Part shown: positions 1 to 13,500 of the stretch, piece by piece
How positions within the stretch are numbered: the first letter of the stretch is position 1
How the letters are laid out: the number at the start of each line of letters is the position of its first letter
Origin: Liriodendron chinense
Lineage: Eukaryota; Streptophyta; Magnoliopsida; Magnoliales; Magnoliaceae
Assembly (NCBI GenBank): GCA_003013855.2
Contig: ML058409.1
Coordinates: forward strand, 1,116,001 to 1,180,000
DNA length: 64,000 nt
Reading direction: 5' to 3'
The notes under the pieces: generated by a model
Told to the model about the DNA's origin: nothing
The model's input: the letters and a program-made list of their open reading frames with translations, nothing else
The model's database searches: none
Position numbers and translations under genes: made by a program

Positions 1-2527
1 CCTCCCAAACCCTAGAAATCAGGGGCTCTGGCAGGCAGAAGAGCGGGAAGTCACGGTCTGGGAGGGTTTTCGCGGTGAATACGGAGGCGGTGTTGGAGAA
101 ACCGGTGGAGAGAGGTGGGAACGCTGAGAGCTACGATGCAATCGTCATTGGATCCGGGATTGGAGGACTGGTTGCGGCTACGCAGCTGGCGGTTAAAGGA
201 GCGAGGGTTCTGGTGCTGGAGAAGTATGTGATTCCAGGCGGGAGCTCTGGGTATTTCCAGAGGGATGGGTATGTGTTCGACGTCGGATCATCAGTCATGT
301 TTGGATTCAGTGATAAGGTGAATTTTGAATATCTATCTATTTATTTATTTAATTGTGATTAGTTATTAGTGAATTTTTGAGGAATAAAGAAGGTTATGTG
401 AGAAGTTATTGCCTAGCTATGATCGACGCTGGAGTGTCTTTTATTGGTAGTTCAGCTATGATGGGGCATGCAGTTTGGTTAGCTAAAGCTGAACAAAGAA
501 AAGAAAGAGAGTTCATTCAGCTGAAATTATGGTGTGGATAGTGGGCTACATCACTGTGTTTACTGCTTCCTCTTAGCTTATCTACTGTATATGTGGCATA
601 TATATGTTCATCAATCTAGACCATCCATAGTGTGGCATGCCATTGTGGATGGGGCATATGGCAAAGAAAATTGTCAGCAGTTAGAATTCAACTGCCAGTG
701 CCACCAATATCATATGTTTGATATCATCGCTATCATTTGATTTTGGATGTTGTCTCCATCCATGATGGGGTTGATGATTTAGATAAGTTTGGATTAACAC
801 ACATGCTGTTGTATGTTGGACGAGTCACCACCACTTGAGAAATGGTGGAAGGTGCACATTGGTCTAGCTTGTTGTCACGGGCATGGAGGCTATTCTAGGA
901 ACTTAGCCAATTTTAGCTCCTAATGTACAATGAGGCTTGTACATAGCACATAGAAACTTCTACAGTAGGCTAGGGGTGTTTGGCGCATGGTATTAGAAGG
1001 GATGGAATAGTATTAGGTGGGATTAACATCATTTATTGCACAATGATTACATGTCTGGTAATACCATGGTATTTTCACCGTCCAATCTCATGTTTGGGAT
1101 CAAATTCTTGATATGGGAAAAACACTGGATTAAGCAAAATCCCGTTTTGTGGACTATGGAACCGAAATCAACAAATCAAATTCACAACGAATTCGGTCAC
1201 TTGTACATATATATGACCATAATGTCATGTGTAAAGGGCGTATATGGATGGACGGCATGGATAAAACACATGCATCAATGTGGGGCCCACGTGTAGTGGA
1301 TTTCAAAATCCACGGAAATCCCGCATGGAACCAAATGCAATTCCATCCCACCTAATCCCAATCCTCCCATCCTCCCCAAATGCTAGATGGAATTTGCATG
1401 GAACCACATGCAATTCCCCATCCCACCTAATCCCATCTAAAACCATGAGCCAAATGCCGCCTAGAGTTGTATATAGATCTCTAGAATGTTCTAGAGTTGT
1501 CTAGATGGTTCTTCTTTGTAGTTGGAGTGTCTAGAATTTCTAGAAGAGCTATAGAGTGGTCTTAACAGTTGGGTGAATGCCATATTGCTACATCCTATGC
1601 ATCAGTGTAAAGGAACTAGAATGTTTTTGGGCCTATAAATAGATGAACCCTCCTCATTTGGGAGTCACCTTAGAAGTTGTAAGCATTTGAGCTCTTAAGC
1701 AATAAAAGTATCTTTGCTTCTACACACTCCGGTGTGCTCAGTGTTCGCAGTAACGGTAGCGATGCATGCGTCAAACACTTGGGTTACAGAAACATATCTA
1801 TATTGCAAAGGAAATATTGCATGTATAGGGGAATGTATCGCTATTTGAGGGAAAATTGGGAAAACTATGGAATTTTCCAATGAAATTTTAGGAGATGTTA
1901 AAAGACAAGATACCACACACTTAGAACTCAAAACATTACAAAAAAAAAATCATGCATTATAAGTTTCCTTTGTATATAGTCCCAAACCATGCACCGTTTG
2001 ATAGAAGTGATGCAAATATATCCAAAAGTGAGTTCATATCATTCAAATTAGTTTCCTACAACTAATTTAGACTAAAACATCAAATTATGGGTCCCAGTTT
2101 AGATGCATGACGAACAAAAAATTATGCTTATTTAATTATCTGACAAGATCAGTGAACATTATTGGATAGTAAAAAATTAAAAGTAAGTTGGGTCAATTAT
2201 ACTATAAGTTATAATGCTCTTGGTTGGGTTGATTTACTTGGATGGTCTAAACAATCAATTTGAACCGTCCATTAAGTCCAAAACACATTTCATGGGCTAC
2301 CCTGAAGAAATCACACCAATTGGATGATCCAATCTGTCCTTGATTTGTCCTTTTTTCTACAGCCATCCATTTTCCAATTCATGGATGGGACAATTACAAT
2401 AGCCTAGCAAAAGTGATTCTTTGGCAAGGTATTCCGTAACAGTAACAGTAACAGTGGCTGTAACAATCACCACTGTTACCTTTACGATCCGAGTTGTAAT
2501 GGCAACTATGGCCCCCGTTACAATTGT

Positions 2528-2587
<60 letters not shown>

Positions 2588-5500
2588 GAAAAATAAAATC
2601 TGAAAAACCTGTATCGGCCCTATCATGGACCATTATGGGGCCTTTACAGGTGGTGTTACGGGCCGTTATGGGGGTTGTAACAGCCTTTATGGGTCATTTT
2701 TTCCATAACGGCCGTTATGACCTTTACGACCCCTTAATGTGTAACGGTTGCCACTGTTACCTTTATGTAACGGCCTTTACGGCCCCGTATTCTTTAGAAT
2801 CATATGCAATTCATGTGTCCTCGGTGCAATGTCCTGGGTGCCCCACTTTGTATGAAAACTAATGAAGAAGACAGTGTGAAGTCCATTAGTCTTCTCCACT
2901 TTTTTTGGATAGAACTACTGTCCATCTGTTTGGTCCTCGCTAGATTCATCCATGATCCATCTCTCACTTAGCAGGCTGCAAGGCAAATTGGAGCCTTAAG
3001 CGTCACTCCATGGTACCAACAGGTAGGGAGGCATCCAACACATCGCCTAGATATGCAATGCGAGGAAAGAAATAAAAAACTCTTATTAACTGTATGGCTT
3101 ATCGGGAACCCAAAGGGATGTGAAGGTTGGTGTATATGATGCATAGGACTGTCCAATTGGATCTATTGGTCCCCCAGTCTGATTGGTTCTTCATTATAGC
3201 ATTCGATTGCATTTGTGCACTTGGACAGTTGACTTGGGCATCCAATGAGATTTGTGGCCTCAACAGTCCGATTGAACACCTTTGGCCTGGATTAAAGGAT
3301 CAGTTGCCATGTGGGGTCCAATCTTGGAAATAGCTTGGATGCATCAGTTTCCAATCGTTAGGTACATAAAATTGATTTCCTTTTGTGAACAGAAGTCCAT
3401 TTAAGATCTAGAATCTCAGAGTCTTGTCCTCATTGGGTGAATTAGGTTCCCTCCAATGACTCTCGTACACAGTCATGTGTTTCTTGCCTCTTATTTTAAT
3501 TAATTTTTTATTATTATTTTGGGGGGGACAAATGAGGCACCGCACGAGATAGAAAAAGAATACATAAACACTAATCCAATAATCATCATCTTTAGCTTAC
3601 TGGTCTGCAATGGAATTAGCTTCTCCAGGGACAAAAGAAAACAAAATATCATGACCAATATACACATCCCACGCTCCATCTATCATGTCTACCACTCTCC
3701 AAAACCATGGAGAAAGCCTTTGCCCCACAAAATGACCTTACTTGAGTTGCCGTCGACAATAATCAGACCAACAGAAAATTACGTAGCCAGCTTGCAGGCT
3801 TGGAGCAGGCAGGCTTCAGTAAAATTGGAATCACCAATTCCAACAGAGCCAGAAATTCAGCAATACACTTTTTTTTCTTTTTCTTTTTTGTAACCTTATT
3901 CAGAAATACACTTTTATGGTACTATCACGAATAATGCCCCAAACACCAGAAGGTCCCGGGTTGCCCCACGAGCATCCATAAAATAGGTTTTTTTTTTTTG
4001 CCACTCCCACTTGCTGCTGTTTCTGTTAACAAAGTCTCTCATAGTATTTCCGAATGAAAACCAACCACCCATGATTCTGATTTCTAAACTCATGTACATT
4101 GTGGCCTGTTGCCCATCTCACTGGTTTATGAAATTGACTAGACATGTCCTGGCATCAGAACTGTCTGCAGCATTAGAACGATGTGATCCTCATAAATTTC
4201 TTTTTTCCGTTCAGTTAAATATATGCTAACCATTTCTGCTTTATTTTGATGGGCAGGGCAACCTAAATTTGATTACCCAAGCACTGGCAGCAGTCGGGTG
4301 TGAGATGCAGGTGATACCTGATCCAACCACTGTTCATTTCCACCTACCAAATGACCTCTCTGTTCGGGTACACAGAGAGTACGGTGATTTTATCACAGAA
4401 CTCACCAGTAAATTCCCACATGAAAAGGAAGGGATTCAAAAATTTTACAGTGTGTGTTGGAAGGTCTGTCTTAGCTACTTAGTAACTGCTACTTGCCATG
4501 CTCTTATATAAATTTTCTTGTACCCTGCAATTGACAGCAAGGCCTTGCATGTATAGATATTCAATGCACTGAATTCATTGGAGCTGAAGTCACTTGAGGA
4601 GCCAATTTACCTTTTTGGACAATTCTTTAAGAAGCCTTTGGAATGCTTGACGCTTGGTAACCAGTCTTTATTCAATTGCGTTCTTTATATTAACATGTAG
4701 TTAAACAGCATGATCTCTATGCTGAGGACCAATGTAGAATTATATTCGTAATTGTTGGGTGCTGGCAGCATATTATTTGCCTCAGAATGCAGGAGACATA
4801 GCACGAAAGTACATTCGAGATCCCCAATTGTTGGCCTTCATAGATGCAGAGGTGTGAATGTTTGTAAGTTGAATTTTTTTTTTGTTTAAGTTGAAGAGGA
4901 TTGTATGATCTTGTAGCTGAGGATGTGCAGTGTCCTTGGGCTTTCAGTTTGTCTATGTGGAGCTCATGGTACAGAACTCCAGCCTTCCAGGCCAACAATC
5001 TGTTAGATTCACCACGAATGGACTGTGGCCCAAAAAATTCCCGGAATGGACTAATCCTGGCCACCAATCCTGTGGCCTCTCAATTGAATGTGGGCCACTG
5101 CTGTATTGCTCTCATCGACCATCTGTTTGAAGGCCACAGATTGAGAAGATTGTTATACTGAGAAGATTTTTGGGGCATGGTCAATCCACTGTGGGGCCCA
5201 AATGAGCAATGTTCTGGATTACCAAGGCATGGGTGATGAGCCCATCTGTAAGCTGAAGCCGGAGTGCACAATGAATATACTTGGGTCAAGGATCATGTAG
5301 TTCCTCCATTTGGAAGCTTTCCTTTAAATGAGATTATGTCTTAAGGTTCGGAACGATTGAGGATGAAAACTAATCCATTTAAGTCTCTGCAGTGTTTCAT
5401 AGTGAGCACAGTTAATGCTTTGCAGACACCAATGATCAATGCAAGCATGGTAAGCTTCTTCCCATTGATACTGTTTTTGCTTGTTTCAATAGCTCTGAGC

Positions 5501-8500
5501 CTTTCTGGCATTCACAGATGCATTATTTTTTCACGTTTTATTGGGGCCAGGTTTTATGCGACAGGCATTTTGGAGGGATAAACTACCCAGTTGGTGGTGT
5601 TGGTGGAATTGCAAAGTCATTAGCAAAAGGCTTAGTAGATAAGGGCAGTAAAATACTTTACAAAGCTAATGTGACTAATATTATACTCGAGCATGGAAAG
5701 GCTGTAAGTGCTACCACCTACAGATAATGCTCACATTCTTGGCTTTCTAACTATAATATTACCAGATCAATTTGTCCCACAATATTGCTAATGCTGTCTT
5801 ACAACTGTTTGAATCTTGCAGGTGGGGGTGAGGCTTTCAGATGGAAGGGAGTTTTTCTCCAAAACCGTAATATCAAATGCAACTAGATGGGATACATTTG
5901 GTAAGTTCTTGAACATACCACTGCAAAATGTGACCTTTGTCATGTCTGCTTGTCAATGTAATTGTATGCCAGATTTTGTGGGGACATGTCTATTTTATTT
6001 TGAGAAGATGACGAGTTCATTAAGGTTCTGTTTGGTTTTCCAATTTCCTATAAAATGCAAAGTAAATGAGCCATCATTATCATTTCCAGGTGTTTGTTTA
6101 AAGAGGAATTATGACTCATAAATTGACAGTCAAATACACTTGTGAAGAAAATAGGTAAAGTAAATTGTAATCATTACATTTTCACATTATAGAACTCCCA
6201 TTTTGACAGTGATTTCTGGGTCAAACAAACAACTTAGCAAATGTAAGTGATGTCACCACACTATTACAAGAGTAAATAATAATTACCCATTTACAGCCAT
6301 TTACTGTTGTAATTGGAAAACCAAACAGGCCCTAAAGCGCTGAAAGAAAACTACACAGCCAAGATTGATAGTGGGAGGTTACCCTGTTGTCACCCTGCCT
6401 TGCTCGAGAAACAAGGAAAGGCTAAGAAGGCAAAGAAATAAAAACGAAGAAACACATGCCGAGGCACCCAAGGCAAGCTACCCAAATAGAAAATCATCCA
6501 AAGATGATAGAATCCAAATCTCTCCTCACCGATGAAATTGAGATCCCACTAAAGGCAAGCAGTGCCAAAGCCCACTCAAAGGCGAGGATGCTATTGAGCA
6601 AATGAGCGAGGCAAGAGAGAGCACTTATCGGTAGATTGTCTCTTATGGGCTTTGATTGGTGGAGCTAGCGGGAAGTTTTGGAAAGCTGTGTGGCATCTTG
6701 TTATCATGGGAATTTTTCGGTTCACTTGGAAGGCCTGTAACGGCCTGCGTTTCAATAGGCGTCTTCTGTAGACAGGGTTATCTTTTCCATCAATTGTGCT
6801 GTTTTGGAGTGGGCCCCTTTTGTTAAATCAGCCAAGTCTGCTGATTTTTCCTTTCTGCTTTAGCCTGCTGGTTATTTTCTTTTATTCTTCTGCTTTTTGC
6901 AGCTTTTAATAAATTTGCATTTACCTTTCAAAAAAAGAAAAAAGAAAAAAGAAAAAAAAAAGAAGAGAGGACACTTAAGGATCTTAGTGAATGGGAACAA
7001 CTTGCAAATAGAATTCCCAAGGACCAGCAGACTAGGCAGCAATGACATGAGAAACAGATATGCTGACAGCCAACTGAACTCTAAACAACTGAAAGAAATG
7101 GTCCCAAATCACCCGCAATGAAGGAGCAGGTAATCAATTGATTCCTCATCTTTACTGCACATAAAGCACATCTTAGGCAGCGCCATGTTGCTCTGACTCT
7201 TTCCTTTTTCTTTTTTTTTAAGAAATGTGAACTATTATCAGGCAAACAGCCAAAGAGAAAAACAAAAACAAGAAGAACACAAAACGAGATAAAGATCTCA
7301 AGACAAAAACCTAAAGCTTTGCAGGACAGGCAGCAGGAAAACCCCCACTACAATAGAGAGCAACACCCAACTTTAGAAACCCCAATCCCTAACAAGACCT
7401 GCTACCCTGTTAGCAACTATCCTTTCCGATTCCTTAGAATTACAAAAACAGCGATTGTTACGCTCCAACTAGATATCTCAAAACGAAGCTAGAAGTCCTA
7501 GTCTCCTCTTTTTCCTGCCTAAGCTTCCTCCATCATCGAAGTTCCAGGAAAGAAAGAGATCTGGAACCAAGGCAGGCATCACCCAGGAGACTGATGCCGC
7601 AGTCCAGATGCTCAACCACACCGATTGGGAGAAGGAACAGTGGAGAAAGAGATGATTCACGGTCTCTTCTGCACTGAGGCAAAGAGGACATCCATTGGTG
7701 ATAATGAAGGATCTTTTCTGCAGATTGTCGATCGTCAAGATTCTTCCAGGGAGACAGTTTACTCTCCATCCTTTCTACCACCTTATCCCACAGATGGAGG
7801 GGGCGTTTGCCCAGACATAGAGGGAGACCCAAATAGGACGAGGGAAAAGTCCCAGCTTTGCAACCAAAGACTCGTCGTAATCCTGAACATCTTCGGAAGT
7901 GAGGTTGATCCCCAAAAACTCACTTTTGGAGATATTTATATTCAATCCAGATTCCAGAGACTACCTCAAACCATCTCATAGCTATTCTTAAGCATGCAAT
8001 TTGGAATTCATCAGCTTCACAAAACAAGAGAATATCATATGCAAATAGAAGATGATTAATACGCAGGGGGCAGGGTGTTCCGTATTCGTTACGATACGAC
8101 CATAAAGGCTTTGTATAGGTAACGGCTGTGACTGTTACGCGATATGGGGGTGAAATGGGGCAGGTGGTTTTTTGGGACTGTATTGGCAGTTATAGGGTAT
8201 AATGACCGTTACCCTCGTAACAGTAAAAAAAAATCCACTTCTTTTCTATTTAAATCCATTTTTCCTCATTTTTTCACCTTTCTCATTCCAAAAAACTCTC
8301 CTAAATCATTCTACAGTAGATTTTGACAACTTTTACTATAGTTTTTAAGATTAAAACTATAGATGAAGTGATTTGAGCGAATAGAAGCTCCGAGGGCCAT
8401 TTTTAAAAAAAATTTGATATTTGTGCCTTTTTTCCGATATCTAGTTCTAGTGCTTGATTGTGATGTGTGAACATTCGAGACATAACCATGTTCATAAATT

Positions 8501-10546
8501 CGCAAGACAACTTGATATAACACTCTCACCAAAGAGTGGACTGTTATGCTACCATAAACATGTTAAAAGAAATTTATTTTGGATTTTCTAGATAATTTTT
8601 TAGGCAAAATAATAATAATAATCAACCGTTGCGGGGGTAATAGCGGTCGTTATATCCCCATATTAGCCGTTACAACTGATACCCGTATCAGTAATGGTGG
8701 TGACCGTTACGACCACCATTATCGATATAGAATACCTTGGCTGGGGGAAATTAGGCACCTCGAATTCTTGGAACAAATCTTCGGTCTAGCCTTTCGACAA
8801 CATTTGGCTTAGAGCTTCAGCCACAATAACGAATAGAAAGGGGGAGAGCGAATCTCCCTGACGAAGACCCCTCGAGGCTTTGAAAAAGCCGAATGGGGAT
8901 CCATTGATCAAAACCAAGAATTTTGCACTAGAGACACAAGTCATGATCCAGCTTCTCCATTTCTTTCCAATACTTAGCCTATGAAGCATATAGCTCAAAA
9001 AAGACCACTCAAAGTGATCACAGGCCTTTTCTAAGTCCAATTTGCAAATGATACCTTTATTGCCAGATTTAGAACAGGAGTGAAGATATTCATGTACGAT
9101 CAAAGCACTGTCGAGAATTTGGTGGTCAGCTACAAAAGCACTTTGGAAGGAGGATATTACCTTAGGAAGAACTCTTTTGATCCTCTGGCTGAGAACCTTT
9201 GCAACGATTTTTGTATGAACTACCATTCAAGCTAATAGGCCTAAAGTTTTTCAGCTCATCACCCTCCTCTACCTTAGGAATAATCGTCAGAAAGGTGCAT
9301 CATGGCTTAGAAGGCAGTTTGTTAATAGTTAGGATTTTGTTCTTAGTAATGATCCACTCAAATGCCTGAACCGTGGGAGGGATGGGAGCTTTCCACACAT
9401 AAGCACGTGGGTGGCAGAATTACAGATGTCACAAACTTTGTACAAGAGAGATTTAGATGAAAAACTTCCCCCGGCTGACCATTTACTCTATTCACATGTG
9501 TAAGCAATGTCTTCATGAAGAGAACCCATAAGGGTGGTGTAATCACTCATTTTGTCTTCGTTGAAGTCTCTTCGAAGGACCACATTCCATTCAATGGGTC
9601 CCCCCAAGATCTTTGTGGGGACATTTTTATATCTTTAGTTTGTAGTTTGACATGGAATTGGAGGTTAGGTACTGCTGCCAGATATTGTGCGGATGTTCCT
9701 TGTTATTTTTCCTTTGGCCTTTGATTTGGCATGGATTTAGACGTTCTCTACCCAGAGGTTCGAGACTATCGTTCTGAACCACACAAAGGTTTGTTTTGTG
9801 TATATCGTTAAAAAGGTTAAAGGTCACTCAGAAGTATGGCTTAAAATATGCATGACTAGTCTCTAGTTCTCATTGCTGTAAAAAATGCAAAAGAAATTTG
9901 AGGTCATATAGGCGAGTTTCATTACTAGCATGCTGCTGATTCTTTGGCAAAGAAGTTTCTTGATCTTGAGGAGTTAATTTCTGGATAACTTCTGATCCAC
10001 TAGTATCATCATCTGATATTTTTACCAGGTTCGCTTGAGGTCTTCCAATGGTGTGCCTTCTGTTAACTGTTTAGTAGATTTCTCTGCATTACTGATGCGG
10101 ACACAAGACCATTTCAAGTTCACCAACGAAGAAAACGCCCACCACAAGCATCTTTTTTGTGGTTAGGTGTTCATTGAGGAGTATTGAAGCCCTTACACAT
10201 GTGGGTTGACACATAGAAGGCCACACATTGGGAAGACGTGTGTAGGAGGACGAAGACTGAAGACTTTACTGGACAGTTTTCATTGTCTTCGGGCGCCTGA
10301 TCGAGCACCTGACTAATGCCTTTGGGCAATTGACAATTGCCTATCGAGCGCCTGAAACTCTCTGGACGTTTTTGGACGTCTTCGGGCGCCCGAACTTTGG
10401 CGCATATTGTTTTTTTCTTTTCCGTTTTTTACTTAAACATTGAGGGTAATTTAGTCTTTTAACTTGCTTTTAGTGTTTATTTAAGAGGGTTAAGCCCTAA
10501 GCTCGAAAATAACTTTGATTTTTTATTAATGAAAAGGCTCTTGCTG

Positions 10547-10581
<35 letters not shown>

Positions 10582-13500
10582 CTCTCTCTTTCATGGTGTT
10601 TCTTCTTCCTTGATCTCCTTCTTCTCTTTTCTTCTTGTGCCCCTCCAACTTTTTCCAGGTAATCTATCTTCTTTACCATTATTCTTAATCCCCATTTTGT
10701 TGAATTCTCCACGACCATAATCTGAGAATTGACCTAAACCCCAATTCTTCAGATTTTCAAATCCCTAACTCGAGAAACCTTTTTGATTCCTCGGACTAGT
10801 GATCCCCATTGATTGATTGGGTTAAGACCATGCAAGATCGGGAGGTTCCATCCCTCGTCGGATCCAACCTAAGCGATAATTGAATTCCAAACTTCATGGT
10901 TGTGATGATGGCCCGCTCCATTGCATGTTTCCTTTATGATTTTCTTAGTTATGATGATTAATACTAGAATTTTAGATTATTATTGTCTTTTATTTCCGCT
11001 GAATAATTGTGTTTATAAACATGCATCATAATTAGGGCATCCTGCGTCAAATTCGGTATCATAGAATAGGCTTGCATGGTTTTGTCTAGATCGAGTTATC
11101 AAATTAGGGTTTTGATTAGTGTTTTAAATAGCGAATAGCGTGTAGCGTAGCCTTCACCTCTCTGAAGCGTGAGGCGTAAGCTACATAGCGTGTAGCGTAA
11201 GCTACACAACACTTACATTTTTAATCAAGGTTGCACTTGGTTGCACCAAATTAGATGATTAATAATAAAATTTAACAAAATTTCATGCTATTTGGTGCAA
11301 CAAATGCAACCTAAAGTAATAGCAAGGGTAATGATTAAGTATAAAAGTGAAAAAAGAGCAACAAAACTGATTTAAAACTATTTCTTATATTATTTTACTA
11401 TAAGCATCGAAAAGACTAACGAATTTTCATTGAAATAGAATTATGCAACAAATCATTTTTAATGATTGATTTTAATGTTATCGTGAAAAGTGACTTGTAA
11501 TGTGAGCTATGTAGTGTGCAGCGTAGTCTATGAAGCGTGTAGCGTATCCAAATTAATCATGTAGCGTAGGCTACACGCAACTTAAGCTATTTTCATGAGC
11601 TACGTAGCGTTTCGGCTAAGCTACGCTACGTAGCGTAAGCTACACGCTACATAGCGTAGCTATTTAAAACACTGGTTTTGATTTTTAGGAGTGTTTTAGG
11701 AAAGTTCCAGATTTAGAAAGTTTCCAATTTAGAAAGTTTCCAATTTAGAAAGTTTCCTAATTTGGGAAATTTTCATATTTGAGTAGTTCTCTGTTTTAAT
11801 TCATTAATTGTCAGTTCATCATCGTTTACATTCATCGCATTCATCTTGTGAGTTGCATATCCATAGTGGTCAAGTTGGGTAGAATTTGGTTCGAGTTTAC
11901 TTGTATGCCCACAAGAAGAGGTAGAGGTTTCAGACTTCAACCCACCATGAACAACGAGCAGTTATCTGAGCAACTTGCTCAATTGATACAAAAGATAACC
12001 GCTTTAGAAACGAGTCAAAAGCGTGAGTTCGCTTCGCCTAGATAACTAACTCACAACCACCACTATGACTAAGGTCGAGCAGTTAGAGGCATCCCAAAGG
12101 GAGAACCCTGCTGTTGGGGATGATACGCACTCCCAAGTGGGAGGGATCATTGAAGAACGTGCTCCCGCATGTGGAGACAATAGTGGTAGAGATCGTGGAA
12201 CCGGTCGTGGTGTTGTGCGAGAGGCAAAAGCCACACATGATCATTAAGACTGTTATGATCCAGATGAACGTGCGCTGAAGAATGTGAGAGTGGAGGCCCC
12301 AAGTTTTGATGAGCGTTTAGATCCCAAGGCATTCCTTGACTGGGTTGCTAACATGGATCACTACTTTGAGTGGTATGGCATGTCGGAAAACCATCAAATG
12401 CGGTTTGCAAAGATGAAACTTGTGGGCCAGGCCAAGTTGTTTTGGACCAACACTGAGCGAAAGATAGAAAGAATTGGTAGAGCCCTATCACAGATTGGTA
12501 TGAGATGAAAGAGAAGTTGAAGGAGAAATACTTTCCTCTCTTATACCGACAGAAGCTTTTTAACTAGTGGCAATCCTTATTCCAAGGGTCAATGTTCGTC
12601 GCTGACTACATCGCCAAATTTGAGGAATTTATGATGCGATGTGATATCCATGAGGACCCTTTAGTAACGTTCTCGCGCTTCAAGACGAGCCTTCGAGCGG
12701 ATATTCAGCGCGAGCTTATGACTCGGCCCTTAACAGACTTGGATGAAGCATATCAAGTTGTGAAGGAACTAGAGCAATACCTGAAAGCTCCTGTAATTAA
12801 ACGTTTTGAGTCCCTAAACTTTAATGCTAGATTTGGTTCTCAGGGAACTAGACTTAACGTTGGTAGTCAACCTAGAGCGCAGGCGACTGTTCCGCCTAGG
12901 CCTAGGGAGGACAAGGGCAAAGGGGTTATTGGTGCCGGTCCGAGTGAGGGTAGCCAAGTGAGGTTCTACGAATGTGGGAATATCGGTCACATGTCCAATT
13001 AGTGTCCCACGAAGAACCGTGGAAAAGCCTTAGTTGTAGGCGAGTCCCACGAGGGTGTCGATGACCAGGGTGATTATGAAGCAGAAGAATATCACCCTGA
13101 AGGAGTTCTTACTGATGAAGACGAATTAGGCGATAAAGCAATGCTTGCAGTAGTCAGGCGTGTGCTATCTCAGTCTAGGAGTAATGTTGATTGGCGTTGA
13201 AACACTATCTTCTATACTCTTGTCAAGTGTGGAGAGAAAAATTGTAATGATAGTGGATGGTGGAAGTTGTCAGAATGTGATTTCCGCTAACACCTTAGAT
13301 CGTCTGAAGTTGAAATCCACACCTCATCCTGACCCATACAAAGTTTCTTGGGTTGATAAAACATCTCTTCTTGTCACCCATCAGTGCTTAGTTCCTATCG
13401 AGTTTGGGTCATATAAGGAGTCCCTATGGTGTGATGTGATACCTATCGATGTGGGACATATTATCCTAGGTAGGCTGTGACTATTCGACAATGACGTCAC

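Larger units (their letters stand above)
318..4256 (+). other. CRTISO intron 1 (3.9 kb)
   Basis: The donor is GTGAAT after the FGFSDK codons and the acceptor is GGGCAG before GNLNL. The intron holds a MITE (973-1460), a possible LTR relic (about 1464-1795), a second MITE-like block with a TC microsatellite (about 2405-2805), and otherwise AT-rich sequence in which I see no gene. The short ORFs here have no recognisable homology. Confidence 0.9.

Noticed and set aside
75..362. Single-exon gene starting at GTG 75
   Set aside because: The ORF reads past a splice donor at 318 into intron sequence; homology stops at FGFSDK and resumes at 4257.
2357..2626. ORFs on both strands over the TC tract
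   Set aside because: They are made of dinucleotide repeat and MITE palindromes (Arg-Glu or Ser-Leu runs) and have no protein homology.
3519..3893. 124-codon ORF in CRTISO intron 1
   Set aside because: No similarity that I recognise, low-complexity end, and located in an intron whose flanking exons join in frame.
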